This document shows, one piece after another, positions 28,721-39,099 of a stretch of 64,000 nucleotides of DNA. This DNA is from Leptospira saintgironsiae (lineage in GTDB: Bacteria; Spirochaetota; Leptospiria; Leptospirales; Leptospiraceae). The stretch is taken from assembly GCF_002811765.1 (NCBI RefSeq), contig NZ_NPDR01000004.1, forward strand, positions 1-64,000, written 5' to 3'. The notes beneath the pieces are model-generated. The model did not search any database. It was not told the origin of the DNA and saw nothing but the letters and a program-made list of their open reading frames with translations. Position 1 is the stretch's first letter, and each line of letters opens with the position of its first letter. Position numbers and translations under genes: made by a program.

Positions 28721-30358
28721 ATGGATTTTTTGCAAGGACTCAATACAAAAAACCGGCTTTTCTTTTTTATCATCGCATTGCTAGGCTTCGTTGGATTTTG
28801 CATTTCCTTAGGAAGGGTGGCAGTAGACCCGAAACTTGCTGATTTCTTTTATAACTCTGATTCTCTTTTTTTCTCTGTAATTTACCAGGAACTTTTTCTA
28901 AAACCCGGAGCAAACTTTTTAAATTCTTTGAATGGTTTTGGTTGGACTCCTGCCTTATATTTTTTCCCTGATTTAGTGCAGTATTTTGCACTTAGGACCA
29001 TTTTGTTATCAATGGAGAATGGTGGCTGGGAACTGACCCATTTATCTTATTCCGCATTCCAATGGATCTTACTTTTGTTCGGAATTATATTTCTTTTGCA
29101 GATATTGACGAAAGAAAAAATTTCTTATGAAAAATTGAGTTTAGTTTTAAGTTTTGGATTTTTGATCGGAATCATATTAATATTATCTAAACAAGATCTA
29201 TTTGTATTTTTGCCAGGGTTTCATGGGGGAAATTTGGCGGTTCTATGTTGGGCATGGGGATTTTTCTATCAATGGGAAGGGAGTAACTCTAAGAAAAGTT
29301 TTATTCTGGTCGCTGTCGCCGTGTTTTTATTCTCTTTAAGCGATCTACTTTTTATTCCTTACTTCCTGATCCCTTCTCTGGGTTTGCATGTTTTAGATTG
29401 GTTGCTTAGGGAAAGATCCGTTCACAAGATCCAGAAAATCGCATACATATATTTTCCAGTGTTTTTAGGCATTGTAACTTCTCGGATTGTTTTTCAAATT
29501 TTACGCAAAAACCATTTTGTATTTTTTCCGGGGACTGCTACACCCCAAAAGATAGGGGAGGCGATATCTTCTTGGAAATGGGAAAGTTTCTTTCATTCTT
29601 TCTCTTATTTGTTTAAAGAAAATTGGATCTATCTTATTCTGATCATTTTGTTTTTTAGTGTTTTAAAGTTCTTACCCAAAAAAGAAGAAGGAGTGTCAAA
29701 TAAGCCAGTTTATCTTTTCTTAATTCTTGGGATCGTTGTTCCTTTTGTTTTTTTGGTATATGGATTTATATTTGGATTAACTGGAAGGTTAGGTATCCAG
29801 GGAATAGATAGATATTTTGGAGAAATTCTTCTTGGGTTTTTAGGAATTGGAACCATTTGTATTTTAAGAGTTTCGGATATTTCAATTGCGAAATTCGTGT
29901 TGGGAGTTTTATTTTTTCTCGGGGTTCTTTTTGGGATTTATTCTTCTTATTCTAAAGGTTTAGGGTTAATACATCATCCTACAAAGGTTGCATGTTTGGA
30001 TGAGCTTGCAGACAAGCAGCATTGGAAAAGAGGAATTGCAAGCTTTTGGTATGTAAGGCCCATGAGGATCTTTTCTAAAAAAGGTTTAGAGCCTGACGAT
30101 TATCTTTACGATCTAATGTTATTCTATTGGCAGAATAATTTAAACTGGTTTGAAAGAGAAAATCCACCTTATACTTTTGCGATTATAGATGGTGTCGACG
30201 AAAAGATTGTGAGGCAGAAATTAGGAGAACCAATTTCTATTTCTTATTGTGATAAGATACCCATTTATACATTTGCAAATTCTGATAAAAGTTTTGAGTT
30301 TGTGAAAGAAAATCGAGGCAAGATAGATATCTGGAAGTTTTCCACTTCCAGATATTAA
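28721..30358 (+). CDS. Large multi-pass membrane protein, paralogue of the protein at 31752
   Basis: 545 residues with about eleven hydrophobic helices in the first 430 and a globular C-terminal domain of about 110 residues. Landmarks shared with the protein at 31752 are FYNSDSLFF, WTPALYFFPDL, HWKRGIASFW and the end of the C-terminal domain. The fold recalls GT-C glycosyltransferases or their polytopic relatives, but no catalytic motif is visible, so the function is unknown. The gene ends in a strong hairpin. Between it and its paralogue lies a PQQ-type sugar dehydrogenase on the opposite strand. Confidence 0.8.
   Translation: MDFLQGLNTKNRLFFFIIALLGFVGFCISLGRVAVDPKLADFFYNSDSLFFSVIYQELFLKPGANFLNSLNGFGWTPALYFFPDLVQYFALRTILLSMENGGWELTHLSYSAFQWILLLFGIIFLLQILTKEKISYEKLSLVLSFGFLIGIILILSKQDLFVFLPGFHGGNLAVLCWAWGFFYQWEGSNSKKSFILVAVAVFLFSLSDLLFIPYFLIPSLGLHVLDWLLRERSVHKIQKIAYIYFPVFLGIVTSRIVFQILRKNHFVFFPGTATPQKIGEAISSWKWESFFHSFSYLFKENWIYLILIILFFSVLKFLPKKEEGVSNKPVYLFLILGIVVPFVFLVYGFIFGLTGRLGIQGIDRYFGEILLGFLGIGTICILRVSDISIAKFVLGVLFFLGVLFGIYSSYSKGLGLIHHPTKVACLDELADKQHWKRGIASFWYVRPMRIFSKKGLEPDDYLYDLMLFYWQNNLNWFERENPPYTFAIIDGVDEKIVRQKLGEPISISYCDKIPIYTFANSDKSFEFVKENRGKIDIWKFSTSRY
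30327..30355 (+). terminator. Stem-loop overlapping the gene end, likely terminator
   Basis: A perfect 11-bp stem ATATCTGGAAG/CTTCCAGATAT with a 7-nt loop ends immediately before the TAA stop codon at 30356-30358 and is followed by AAGATTTTC. It sits between convergent genes. The T-run is weak, so termination is plausible but not certain. Confidence 0.55.
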
Positions 30359-30391
30359 GATTTTCTAATTTAAAATGTTCAGGTGTGTATA

Positions 30392-31648
30392 TTATTTTCC
30401 CGGATCTATCCTTAGGATCTGTCCTGCTCCAAAGTCTGCTATATAAACGGAGCCTCTTGCGTCTTTTCCGAAACTTGAAATTAAAACGGGCCATTTCCCT
30501 AAAGAATAGGCTTCTTTTACAGCGCTTCCGTCTTTAGGAAGATCTATTGCCCAAATCCTTCCTGATACAAAATCTCCAAAAACATATTTGCCATGTAGAT
30601 CTGAGATCCGGTCATTAGTAACAACGTAACCGCCTGTGATAGAACTTCCGTCTTCTCTTCCGTATTCAAAAACTGGATCTGTTAATCCTTTTTTGTCACA
30701 GTCTGTTTTAGGTTCGAAACAATGAGTTGCTTCCATTTTGTTCCAACCGTAATTTTTTCCTGCTTCTACTATATCAACTTCTTCGAATAGATCTTGTCCC
30801 ACATCTGCGATGATCAATCTTCCAGAAGGATCGAATGAATATCTCCAAGGGTTTCTGAAACCGTAAGCGAATGTTTCCGGTTTGAATGATGGGTCCTTTA
30901 AGAAAGGATTATCTTTTGGAACTGAATATTCTTTGCCTGGATCTTTTGAGTTCACATCCACTCTCAGAACGGAACCTAAAAAGGTAGAAGGATTTTGTCC
31001 GTTACCTTTAGGATCTCCCATCCATCCTCCGTCTCCCCAAGCGATATATAACATACCGTCTTTTCCAAATGCCAATTGGCCTGCGTTATGATTTCCGTAG
31101 GGTTGTTTGACTTCCATCAGGATCCTTTCTTTAGAAAGTTTCGCTTTTTTAGGATCTTTAGGGAGATCTATGGTCCATTCTGAAACTCTACTAGTTTCTC
31201 CATTTTTCTTTGCTACATAGTTCAAATACAAAAGAGGTTTTTCAGGGAATTCAGGATGGAGAACTACTCCTAAAAGTCCTTGTTCCGAGTCTGTAGAAAT
31301 TCCATCAAGTTTTAGTAATATACCAGAAGTTCCGTCTTTTGGATCCAACCATTTTAGTGCTCCGGTCTTTTCTGCCACCAGGAATATATCCGGTCCAGGG
31401 ATCATTAATAAGTCTACAGGTTGTTCGAATCCTTTTCCGATCGTCGTAAGGCTGATCTTGATCTTCTTTCTTTTTTCATCGTTTTGATTGAAGACTGCAA
31501 CTAAGCCGGATTCTTTTCCTTCTGCTTTGTATTTTGCCATGTCGTCTACATTGGCCACCAACAAACGTCGTATATCGTCGCAGGATATAGTGAAGAATAG
31601 TAAGGAAATTGTCGGAATTAGAAAGGATCTATAGAAGAAAAGTTTCAT
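30392..31648 (-). CDS. PQQ-dependent sugar dehydrogenase family protein, predicted lipoprotein
   Basis: 418 residues from the ATG at 31648 (an upstream in-frame codon at 31672 is TTG). The signal peptide ends in TISC, a good lipobox (Cys23). The mature protein is a beta-propeller of the glucose/sorbosone dehydrogenase family: [18 protein letters not shown], the catalytic-type His in [34 protein letters not shown], and NYGWNKME near the sixth blade. Related enzymes oxidise sugars or aldoses in the periplasm with PQQ and feed the respiratory chain. No PQQ synthesis gene is in the window. It lies between two paralogous membrane proteins. Confidence 0.88.
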   Translation of the reverse strand: MKLFFYRSFLIPTISLLFFTISCDDIRRLLVANVDDMAKYKAEGKESGLVAVFNQNDEKRKKIKISLTTIGKGFEQPVDLLMIPGPDIFLVAEKTGALKWLDPKDGTSGILLKLDGISTDSEQGLLGVVLHPEFPEKPLLYLNYVAKKNGETSRVSEWTIDLPKDPKKAKLSKERILMEVKQPYGNHNAGQLAFGKDGMLYIAWGDGGWMGDPKGNGQNPSTFLGSVLRVDVNSKDPGKEYSVPKDNPFLKDPSFKPETFAYGFRNPWRYSFDPSGRLIIADVGQDLFEEVDIVEAGKNYGWNKMEATHCFEPKTDCDKKGLTDPVFEYGREDGSSITGGYVVTNDRISDLHGKYVFGDFVSGRIWAIDLPKDGSAVKEAYSLGKWPVLISSFGKDARGSVYIADFGAGQILRIDPGK

Positions 31649-31751
31649 GATCCGAATTCTTCCTTTAAGCAAGATTATATCCAGTCTTTTTCTGAGCGGA
31701 ATCCGCTTGACCGGTCCAATTTAGATTAGAAGTCTTTCTGAAGTGAATTTA

Positions 31752-33368
31752 ATGGATCAGTTATTGGATCGTAAGGAAATAAAACTATCCTTCCTTCTTA
31801 TCTCCTTTTCAATTTTTCTGATCAGTCTTGGGACTATCTCGGGCTCCGAATCGACGGCCAAAACATTTTATTCCACTGATTCTTTATTTTTTGCAAATGT
31901 ATTCTCGGAACTTATTAAAGGATACGAAGAAGGTAACGTATTTGCTGGATTGATGGATTGGACTTGGACTCCTGCGTTCTATTTATTTCCGGATCTAATT
32001 TTATATTTTTTGCTTAGACTACTTGCAATTCCGATCAACGCTTCCATTGAAGTCGTTCATCTTGGATATACTATCTTACAATGGACATTTTTGTTTCTTT
32101 CTTGGAATATTTTATTAAAAAGATTTCTGCCGGACGAATCTAATATTAGTTTTCTTTATCGGATCTCTATATGGTTTGTTTTGGGTGGACTTTTTATTTT
32201 CCAGAATCGCTTTCTATCGTTATTTCTTCCCGGATTTCATACGGGAACCTGGTGTTTGCTTCCGATTTCCTGGGCTTTATTTTTCACTGCTAAAAAGAAC
32301 AAGGCCTATTATATACTAGAGTTTTTCCTTATCTTTATAGCAGTTCTTTCGGACCCGTTATTTCTACCTTCTTTTTTGATCCCTATTCTTTTATATGAAT
32401 TATTTACGAATCTGAGTAAGCTCCTTAAGGATCCAAAACTTTTGGTTTCCTATTCAGTGAAATGGATTCCGATTGTTTTAGGTCTATTTATAGGGGTTAA
32501 AACTTATTCTCTACTCGTTAAAAATAATATAGTATTCTTTTCGTATCGATATTTTGAAAAAAGTATATTCGAAAATTTTAAATTGATCTTCGATACGTCT
32601 TTTTGGAATAGTTTGCCTATTTTTTGGGGTTCAATGACTGGAATACTTTGGATCTTTGCCTTAGGATGTGGTATCTTGTTCTTTAGTTTAAGAAAGTTCA
32701 GAAAAGATGATAACCAATACTTAAACTTGAATTTATTTTACTTATTTTCCGGAGTTATCTTACCCTTCTTTCTTATTTTAATAGCTTATGTTTCAGAAGA
32801 TACTCTACCTGAAAAAATTCCATTTCGTTATTTAGGAATTTTGATACCAAGTTTATTTGGATCTTTTTGTATTCTGATTAGAGGTAGAGCCTTAAAGATA
32901 ATTACCTTTTCCATTCTTGTATATGCTGAGGGGTATTTAGCTTTTTATATTATTAAAAATAAACCTCTAAAGATTGAATACTATCCGGATTGGATATCTT
33001 GTTTAGATGATTTAGGTAGAAAGAACCATTGGCAAAGAGGTATGGGAGGTTTTTGGACTTCCGCTCCTGTTCGAAATTTTTCTAAAATAGGATTAGTCTC
33101 GGATTATTACCAACCGGATCTAAGCATCCGGGCTTGGCAGAATACGTTTAGATGGTATCAGCTTGATAGGAATTACTCTTTTGCGATCTTAAATGAATTA
33201 GATAAAGAGGTTTTATCAAAAACTTTTGGTCCAGGTGCGCATGAAGAAGAATGTCCCGGAGCAAAAATTTATGTATTCTCCACGAAGAATGAGAAAGAGA
33301 TCAAAGACTTTATCCTACTGAAAAAAGCAGAGATCAATGTTTGGAAGAAATTTACAGGAAGGAAATAA
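31752..33368 (+). CDS. Large multi-pass membrane protein, paralogue of the protein at 28721
   Basis: 538 residues. It has the same architecture as the protein at 28721: about eleven membrane helices, then a C-terminal globular domain with HWQRGMGGFW and a Lys-rich end. Shared landmarks are FYSTDSLFF and WTPAFYLFPDL. The ATG at 31752 aligns with the start of the paralogue and is chosen over an in-frame GTG at 31743. The pair flank a sugar dehydrogenase gene, which suggests a shared carbohydrate or envelope role, but no function can be assigned. Confidence 0.8.
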   Translation: MDQLLDRKEIKLSFLLISFSIFLISLGTISGSESTAKTFYSTDSLFFANVFSELIKGYEEGNVFAGLMDWTWTPAFYLFPDLILYFLLRLLAIPINASIEVVHLGYTILQWTFLFLSWNILLKRFLPDESNISFLYRISIWFVLGGLFIFQNRFLSLFLPGFHTGTWCLLPISWALFFTAKKNKAYYILEFFLIFIAVLSDPLFLPSFLIPILLYELFTNLSKLLKDPKLLVSYSVKWIPIVLGLFIGVKTYSLLVKNNIVFFSYRYFEKSIFENFKLIFDTSFWNSLPIFWGSMTGILWIFALGCGILFFSLRKFRKDDNQYLNLNLFYLFSGVILPFFLILIAYVSEDTLPEKIPFRYLGILIPSLFGSFCILIRGRALKIITFSILVYAEGYLAFYIIKNKPLKIEYYPDWISCLDDLGRKNHWQRGMGGFWTSAPVRNFSKIGLVSDYYQPDLSIRAWQNTFRWYQLDRNYSFAILNELDKEVLSKTFGPGAHEEECPGAKIYVFSTKNEKEIKDFILLKKAEINVWKKFTGRK

Positions 33369-33375
33369 AGAACAT

Positions 33376-33448
<73 letters not shown>

Positions 33449-33532
33449 TTGTGTCAAGGGATGAGTGGAAGCTTTGACGGTTTAGAAATTTATCGGAAGT
33501 CCGACTATCCACTCGATCTAAACCGTTTTACC
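33449..33532 (-). other. tRNA-Ile/tRNA-Ala spacer with interleaved inverted repeats
   Basis: The 84-nt spacer contains the 10-bp pair ACGGTTTAGA (33477-33486) and TCTAAACCGT (33517-33526) interleaved with GAGTGG (33463-33468) and CCACTC (33509-33514). A CCTTG/CAAGG hairpin at 33447-33459 overlaps the end of tRNA-Ala. The two helices cannot both be simple hairpins: they form a pseudoknot or two alternative folds of the precursor transcript, probably for processing. Confidence 0.5.
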
Positions 33533-33619
<87 letters not shown>

Positions 33620-33710
33620 ATTTTTATTCGAGATTCTCTGGCAAGGGATTTTTAGAATAACAGACAGGTTTTGCATTTGCGGATTTCAAGATTCACCGTA
33701 GATTTGCCGC

Positions 33711-36041
33711 GTGAGATTCGGAAAAACAACCTTCTTTGCCCTCCTAATCTCTTCTTTTCTTTTTCACTGCGGTCTTATCGGATCGGGTTCTGAACATTCT
33801 TCTGCTAAGAATGGAACTCTGGATTTAAGCAAACATTCTTTCGAAGACGGTAAGATCATTCCTTTAGATGGAGAATGGGAATTTTATTGGGAAGAATTTA
33901 TTTCTCCAGGCGATTTCTCCGATCCAAAATTCAAATCCAAAAAAAAATTCATAACCGTTCCTTCCGTTTGGACTGATAGTTTTTCTAAAGATCTTAAATC
34001 TGCAGGTCATGGTTACGCTACCTATCGACTTAAGTTAAAATTAAGAGAAAGAAAACAGTCTTTGGCTCTCAGAATTCCAGATCTCGGAACTTCTTATATA
34101 CTTTATGCAAACGGTAAGAAGGTCGCAAATGTTGGAACTCTAGGAAAATCCGAATTGGAAACCAGAGCAAAGTATGAGTTAAAAATTTCTTTAATTCCTG
34201 ATTCAGAAAATCTGGAGTTAGTATTTCATGTTTCCAATTTTCAAAACAGATGGGGAGGAGTTTGGAATTCTATTCAGTTAGGGGAATTGGAAAATGTTTT
34301 AAAGAATGTTCAAAAACAAAGGGACTTAGAGTGGGCCTTGGTACTCATCGCGGCCACAATGTCTTTTTATAATATATTCTTTTATTTTTTCAGAAGGAAC
34401 GAATCGGCTCATATATTATTCGCATTTCATTGTTTTCTGATCATGATTCGTTCTTTAACAAACGGAGATTCCAGGCTTGCTTACGAATTTTTACAGGGAA
34501 TTTCTTGGGAACTTCCGAATCGTTTGGAGTATATTAGTGTATATGCTTCCGGTCCTACACTATATGCGTTCTTGTATAGGTACTGTAAGACCGATTTTTG
34601 GAGAAGATTTGGCCAATATATCTGTATTCCATACTATTTAGCAGTCTTTGTCGTATTATTTTTTCCGAATGCATATTATACACTTACACTTCTTCCAATC
34701 GCATTATATATGCCTTTGGTCACAATGCCCATATGGTTCATCTTACTTGCAACAGGTTTGAAAAGAAAGATAGAGGGTGGACTCATTCTATTTGCGGGCT
34801 ATGTAGTGATTAGCCTATGCACTTTGAATGATATTATGCTCTTCCTTGGGCTCTGGAAAGGCATTTACCTCATCCAATATGGAGAAGTTGCACTGATACT
34901 TGGATATTCCGTCTTAATCTCTAAAATTTTCTCAGAAGCATTCCGACGTTCGGATACGCTTGGAACTAAAATGAAATCTTTGGTATTTTCTACTAGAGAG
35001 ATTATGCAATCTTCTTCTTATGATAAGGCTGCAGACACAGCATTAAAGATGCTTCATGAAAAAGGAAAAGAACAAACAGTTTATGTATATTTAGAAGAAC
35101 CAAATTCTTCAGTATGGAAAAGATATTCTATTTCTTCTTTAGGGGATTTAGAAATTGTAGAAGTTTATAAATATGATGTGCAGGATCTTTTGGGCTTGGA
35201 TCCTTCTTCTCTTACTGAACCAATGATCCAAAATAATAGACTGATTGTTTCTATTCAGGATGATCAACCTTATAAATTGATATTCGATCTTCCTTTTGAA
35301 GGATATTCAGATGATTCTCAAGTGGATTGGGTGAGAGGAATTGCAGATGCACTTGCGTTTTCAGTACGTAATATTGCAAGACAGGATCGAGAGAAACTTG
35401 CGATCATAGGGGAACTTTCTGCAGAGATTGTTCATGATTTAGGACATCCAATTGCGATGATCCGTCAAAATCTGAAAAATATAGGATCTCAAAAAGGTAA
35501 ATCTAAAACTAACCTTCTTTTTCAGGCGGAGAAGGAAGTTGACGCACTTACAAATCTTACCCTAGATATATTAGATTTTTCTAAAAATAGGATCATCCTG
35601 GATCTGCAAAATGTGGATATAAAAAAATACTTTAAGGAAATTTTTGAGGACCTGGGAACCTTCTTTCAATCAACTAAGATGAAACTTGTCTCTAAGATAA
35701 ATGCGAAGGGAAGTATTCGTTTGGACCCGCTTCGTATTCGCAGGTTGATCTTTAATCTGGCAAAAAATGCTGCAGAAGCCACTGATGAAAGAGGTACCTT
35801 TTCTATCTGGATCGAAAAAGAGGAGAATGTTGTTTATTTGATCTTCGAAGACAATGGAGAAGGTTTTAGCAAGGATATGGAAAAATATATTTTTGATTCA
35901 GGGTTCGGAAGTAAAAAGCCTTATGGAACTGGACTTGGACTTTCTATCATTCGTAAAATTGTATCTGCTCATGGTGGTGAGATTCTAGTTTCTTCTGAAG
36001 AAGGGAAGGGCACGAGGTTTACGATACTTCTTCGTTCTTAA
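33711..36041 (+). CDS. 7TM-DISM sensor histidine kinase
   Basis: 776 residues starting at GTG. After a signal segment (possible atypical lipobox FLFHC) come an extracellular beta-sandwich of the DISMED2 type (about 35-195, with PLDGEWEFYW and ANGKKVANVG), seven membrane helices (about 200-415), and a cytoplasmic kinase. The phosphorylation box ELSAEIVHDLGHP has His575; the ATPase domain shows NLAKNAAEAT, DNGEGF and GTGLGLSI. The extracellular domain probably binds a carbohydrate-like ligand. Its gene converges on the response regulator at 36038, which is the natural candidate partner. Ligand unknown. Confidence 0.9.
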   Translation: MRFGKTTFFALLISSFLFHCGLIGSGSEHSSAKNGTLDLSKHSFEDGKIIPLDGEWEFYWEEFISPGDFSDPKFKSKKKFITVPSVWTDSFSKDLKSAGHGYATYRLKLKLRERKQSLALRIPDLGTSYILYANGKKVANVGTLGKSELETRAKYELKISLIPDSENLELVFHVSNFQNRWGGVWNSIQLGELENVLKNVQKQRDLEWALVLIAATMSFYNIFFYFFRRNESAHILFAFHCFLIMIRSLTNGDSRLAYEFLQGISWELPNRLEYISVYASGPTLYAFLYRYCKTDFWRRFGQYICIPYYLAVFVVLFFPNAYYTLTLLPIALYMPLVTMPIWFILLATGLKRKIEGGLILFAGYVVISLCTLNDIMLFLGLWKGIYLIQYGEVALILGYSVLISKIFSEAFRRSDTLGTKMKSLVFSTREIMQSSSYDKAADTALKMLHEKGKEQTVYVYLEEPNSSVWKRYSISSLGDLEIVEVYKYDVQDLLGLDPSSLTEPMIQNNRLIVSIQDDQPYKLIFDLPFEGYSDDSQVDWVRGIADALAFSVRNIARQDREKLAIIGELSAEIVHDLGHPIAMIRQNLKNIGSQKGKSKTNLLFQAEKEVDALTNLTLDILDFSKNRIILDLQNVDIKKYFKEIFEDLGTFFQSTKMKLVSKINAKGSIRLDPLRIRRLIFNLAKNAAEATDERGTFSIWIEKEENVVYLIFEDNGEGFSKDMEKYIFDSGFGSKKPYGTGLGLSIIRKIVSAHGGEILVSSEEGKGTRFTILLRS

Positions 36042-36691
36042 TTTGGATCTAAGGATTTGAGTTGGACTAAAATTCTGGTTAATTCTACCATATTATCCAC
36101 TTCTAACTTTTTGAATATGGATGCTCTGTGGGCCTCTACAGTCCTGACGCTCAGTTTTAATTCTTCTGCGATCTCTCTATTTAGTTTTCCTTTGGATAAA
36201 AAGTTCAGGATCTGGCTTTCTCTTTTGGTAAGCTTTTTTACGATCTCAGCAACTTCTCTAATATGTTTTTCGTCATAGCTGAAGTTTGCGATCTCCCCAG
36301 GGAATACTTTGCCTCTATTTAATACTTTTTTAATGGAAGCCATAATGGATTCCATAGGATCACTTTTTAGAATATAACCATCTGCACCAGCCGAGATTGC
36401 ATCTTGTAGATAAGACCAATCTCTATGCATTGTTAAAAATACGATCTTCATATCCGGGAATTTTCTACGGATAGAATCTAATTCTTTAATACCATTCTCA
36501 TCCTGGAGGGAAACATCACAGATCAGTAGGTCTGGCCTCGCGAAACCCATCATCTTGGTGCCTTCTCTTATTGAGGAGGCTGAACCACAATATTCGTAAT
36601 CTCCAGAAGCTTTGATCTCAGATTCCAATCCGGAGCGAACGATAGGATGATCGTCTATTAAAAATATTTTAGGACAGGTTCGGACGGACAT
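36038..36691 (-). CDS. NarL/FixJ-type response regulator
   Basis: 217 residues from the ATG at 36691; an upstream in-frame TTG at 36727 is rejected. The receiver domain has the acidic pocket IDDH (about 12-15), phosphoacceptor Asp59 in LLICDVSL, a conserved Thr and Lys later. The output helix-turn-helix LTKRESQILNFLSKG...NREIAEELKLSVRTVEAH is of the LuxR type. It overlaps the tail of the kinase gene by 4 nt on the opposite strand. It likely receives phosphate from that kinase and controls unknown targets. Confidence 0.92.
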   Translation of the reverse strand: MSVRTCPKIFLIDDHPIVRSGLESEIKASGDYEYCGSASSIREGTKMMGFARPDLLICDVSLQDENGIKELDSIRRKFPDMKIVFLTMHRDWSYLQDAISAGADGYILKSDPMESIMASIKKVLNRGKVFPGEIANFSYDEKHIREVAEIVKKLTKRESQILNFLSKGKLNREIAEELKLSVRTVEAHRASIFKKLEVDNMVELTRILVQLKSLDPN

Positions 36692-36783
36692 TTTCTCGGA
36701 TTTTAGAGAATGTAACAACAATGGCAATCCTAAAAAATTTCTGAACCCGTGGAAAATATTATAAAATTATGAAGGACTTCTTT

Positions 36784-37770
36784 TTAGTTGAACTCGTAAA
36801 TTGCCTCGGATTCATTATAGGACCCATAGCCAGGTTGAGTGCAAGTGGTCTGTGCATACCAAGGGTCAAATCCGCCAAACCCAGTTCCGCTGGTATAATA
36901 ACTTCTGGTCGTAATTCCACCGTCACTAGGATAAGTACATCTTCCACTGCGAGTAAATGAGCCTCCATTTAAGCCATTACAATCGTGTGAAGCTCCTACG
37001 TATGTGGTTCCTCCTGCCAAAGTATCGTAACATCTGGCATAGTCCATTTGATTGGAAACAGCAGTCGCTTGAATTTGACCGTTTGCGATATTGGTTCTAT
37101 AACTTGCGGGAAACGCACCGCTGGTATATCGAACTTCTATAATATAGGTTCCGCTTGCTAGATTTACCTTTTTGAACTGAGCACCAGCTTTTTCATTTTC
37201 TACAATTGTAGTTTTGGAACCTGTTGCGGTTGTATAATAATACAAATTCAGATTGGCTCCGAAATATCCGAATATATTGAAAAGAACATCTCCTGTACTT
37301 CCTAACGTGATACTTAGATAGCTATTTTGATCTGCCGCGCTTACCAGTCTGCTATAACTGTTAGGTGCCCCTAAAGTAATATCTATAATTGGTCTATACC
37401 TTATCGTTTTTGAAAGGAATGGATTTCCGTTCTTGGTAATTACGAGTGGGAGAGTGGTGTTTTCGGTGATCCCTGAAATAGTAGGCATTGTAAATTCTAA
37501 ACTTCCATCTCCAGGAAGATTGATCCCGGTAGCAGATTCTCCACCGATTGTAATAGTATAATCTCCGACAACTCCTGTAAAATTGTTTGTAGTAAGAGTA
37601 TTGTCTGAACCTGGAAAACCTTTTTCGAATACTATATCTGCAACAGGAACGTTATTAAATACGACCAAATACATTAAAGGATCGGTGCTGCTATTGTCTT
37701 TTGCGCAACCTATTAGTCCTGTTATGTAGAATAATAAAATATAGATCCAAGTTTTTCGATTGAGGTTCAT
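36784..37770 (-). CDS. Hypothetical lipoprotein with cysteine-rich C terminus
   Basis: 328 residues. The signal peptide ends in GLIGC (Cys22), a good lipobox. The mature part has a repeated beta-rich body (about 40-230) with IPT/TIG-like DYTITIGGES and LPLVITKNG segments, then a Gly/Ser/Tyr-rich tail with seven cysteines (YARCYD, SHDCNG, SGRCTYPS, TTCTQPG). No known domain assigned. It is likely to be outer-membrane anchored and disulfide-linked. It is 92 nt upstream of the response regulator gene on the same strand, but co-transcription is not obvious. Confidence 0.7.
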   Translation of the reverse strand: MNLNRKTWIYILLFYITGLIGCAKDNSSTDPLMYLVVFNNVPVADIVFEKGFPGSDNTLTTNNFTGVVGDYTITIGGESATGINLPGDGSLEFTMPTISGITENTTLPLVITKNGNPFLSKTIRYRPIIDITLGAPNSYSRLVSAADQNSYLSITLGSTGDVLFNIFGYFGANLNLYYYTTATGSKTTIVENEKAGAQFKKVNLASGTYIIEVRYTSGAFPASYRTNIANGQIQATAVSNQMDYARCYDTLAGGTTYVGASHDCNGLNGGSFTRSGRCTYPSDGGITTRSYYTSGTGFGGFDPWYAQTTCTQPGYGSYNESEAIYEFN

Positions 37771-37899
37771 GATTCCCTTGCCTTTTTGCGGGAAAATTAT
37801 GACCCCTAAATGAATAAATTTCTATTCGTAAGACTACTAGATTTGCACTAACATATAGGTAGAAGCCGAAGGGATATCTTGTTAGGCGACAGGCAAGAG

Positions 37900-39096
37900 T
37901 TACTTATTTCGTTTGAAACTGATTCCCTTATTTCCAAGCACAGTTAGCCAGAAATTGGAATCCCGAATAATATAATGATACACTAAAAAAGTTACAGCGT
38001 ATACCAAGAAGATATGGAGTGAAAATTTGATCCAGATAGAAAGACCTGTGCTCACCACTAAAAATCCAACCCCGAGAGAAATTGGATGATGGATCAAATA
38101 CACTGGCAAACTAGACTCTCTTAAATAAGAACTGAGTTTGCTCGTTTTATTAAAGAAAACTTGGAAAAGTCGGATAAAAAATGCGATCCAGATCCATCCG
38201 CCCAAACATTTTAGAAAAATATGAAGTATTCTCATCCCGAATCCAGTGTATCCGAAATAAGACCAGTATGGGTCTATTGTGCTGACCCAATAAAATAATC
38301 CGAAAAATAAAAAAGATAAAAATCCGAGAAGAATGATCTCAAAACGATCTATTTTTCCTTTTAAGATCGTATTTTCTTTTCCGATCAAAAAACTTCCGAA
38401 TAGGAAAAAACTAAAATCATATATGAACTGGACTGGTTCTATGTTCAGGTATTTTTCGTCCTTTAGGAAAAAGTAATTAATGCAACAGGTCCAAATTGTA
38501 CACCAGATCCCTGCGATGAGTAATGTTTCCCATTTTACGCTGGATCTTGTTGTAGATCCTTCTTCTCCGTATCTGGAAGAAGGAAGTATGAATGTTCCGA
38601 TCCTTGAGGCTACTGGACGAACTCCCAAATATAAAAATGTATATAATGCTAAATATAGAATGAACCAAAGATGAGAAGGAGCGGGATTCTTAAGTAAGAA
38701 TTCTTCCCATAAAAACTTGAAATAGTTTCCTTGATAACCTTCTTGTAATGCGTTTACATAATATTGCATTGGGGCAAATAATATGATCCCTGGTATCAAA
38801 GGAAGGATGATCCTTAATGCTCTTAGTTTCAAAAATTCTTTTAATGTTTTGGAAAGATAGATCCTTTCAGTAAAATAACCTGAAAGAACAAAGAACATTG
38901 GCATTCTGAAAAGATGCACCCATTCTCCGAAAACATCGAAAGCAATGGATCTATCGTCATTTCTTAATGGATATATAATGATTGCAGCATATACGATCGC
39001 AACATGAAATGCGAGTCCTAATAATAGCGCAAAAGATCTGAGATTGTCTAAATAATCCAGCCTGCTTTGTTTGGCTGGAGAGCTTTGTTCGGCCAA
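37900..39096 (-). CDS. Acyltransferase 3 family membrane protein
   Basis: 398 residues with about ten membrane helices. The N-terminal RLDYLDNLRSFALLLGLAFHVAIV carries the family His at residue 30, and the LRALRIILPL motif follows the early helices. It is of the OafA/MdoC type that O-acylates a cell-surface polysaccharide or lipid. It starts 3 nt after the stop of the cNMP-binding protein gene, so the pair is an operon. No partner glycosyltransferase is adjacent, so the target is unknown. Confidence 0.9.
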   Translation of the reverse strand: MAEQSSPAKQSRLDYLDNLRSFALLLGLAFHVAIVYAAIIIYPLRNDDRSIAFDVFGEWVHLFRMPMFFVLSGYFTERIYLSKTLKEFLKLRALRIILPLIPGIILFAPMQYYVNALQEGYQGNYFKFLWEEFLLKNPAPSHLWFILYLALYTFLYLGVRPVASRIGTFILPSSRYGEEGSTTRSSVKWETLLIAGIWCTIWTCCINYFFLKDEKYLNIEPVQFIYDFSFFLFGSFLIGKENTILKGKIDRFEIILLGFLSFLFFGLFYWVSTIDPYWSYFGYTGFGMRILHIFLKCLGGWIWIAFFIRLFQVFFNKTSKLSSYLRESSLPVYLIHHPISLGVGFLVVSTGLSIWIKFSLHIFLVYAVTFLVYHYIIRDSNFWLTVLGNKGISFKRNK

Positions 39097-39099
39097 GAA

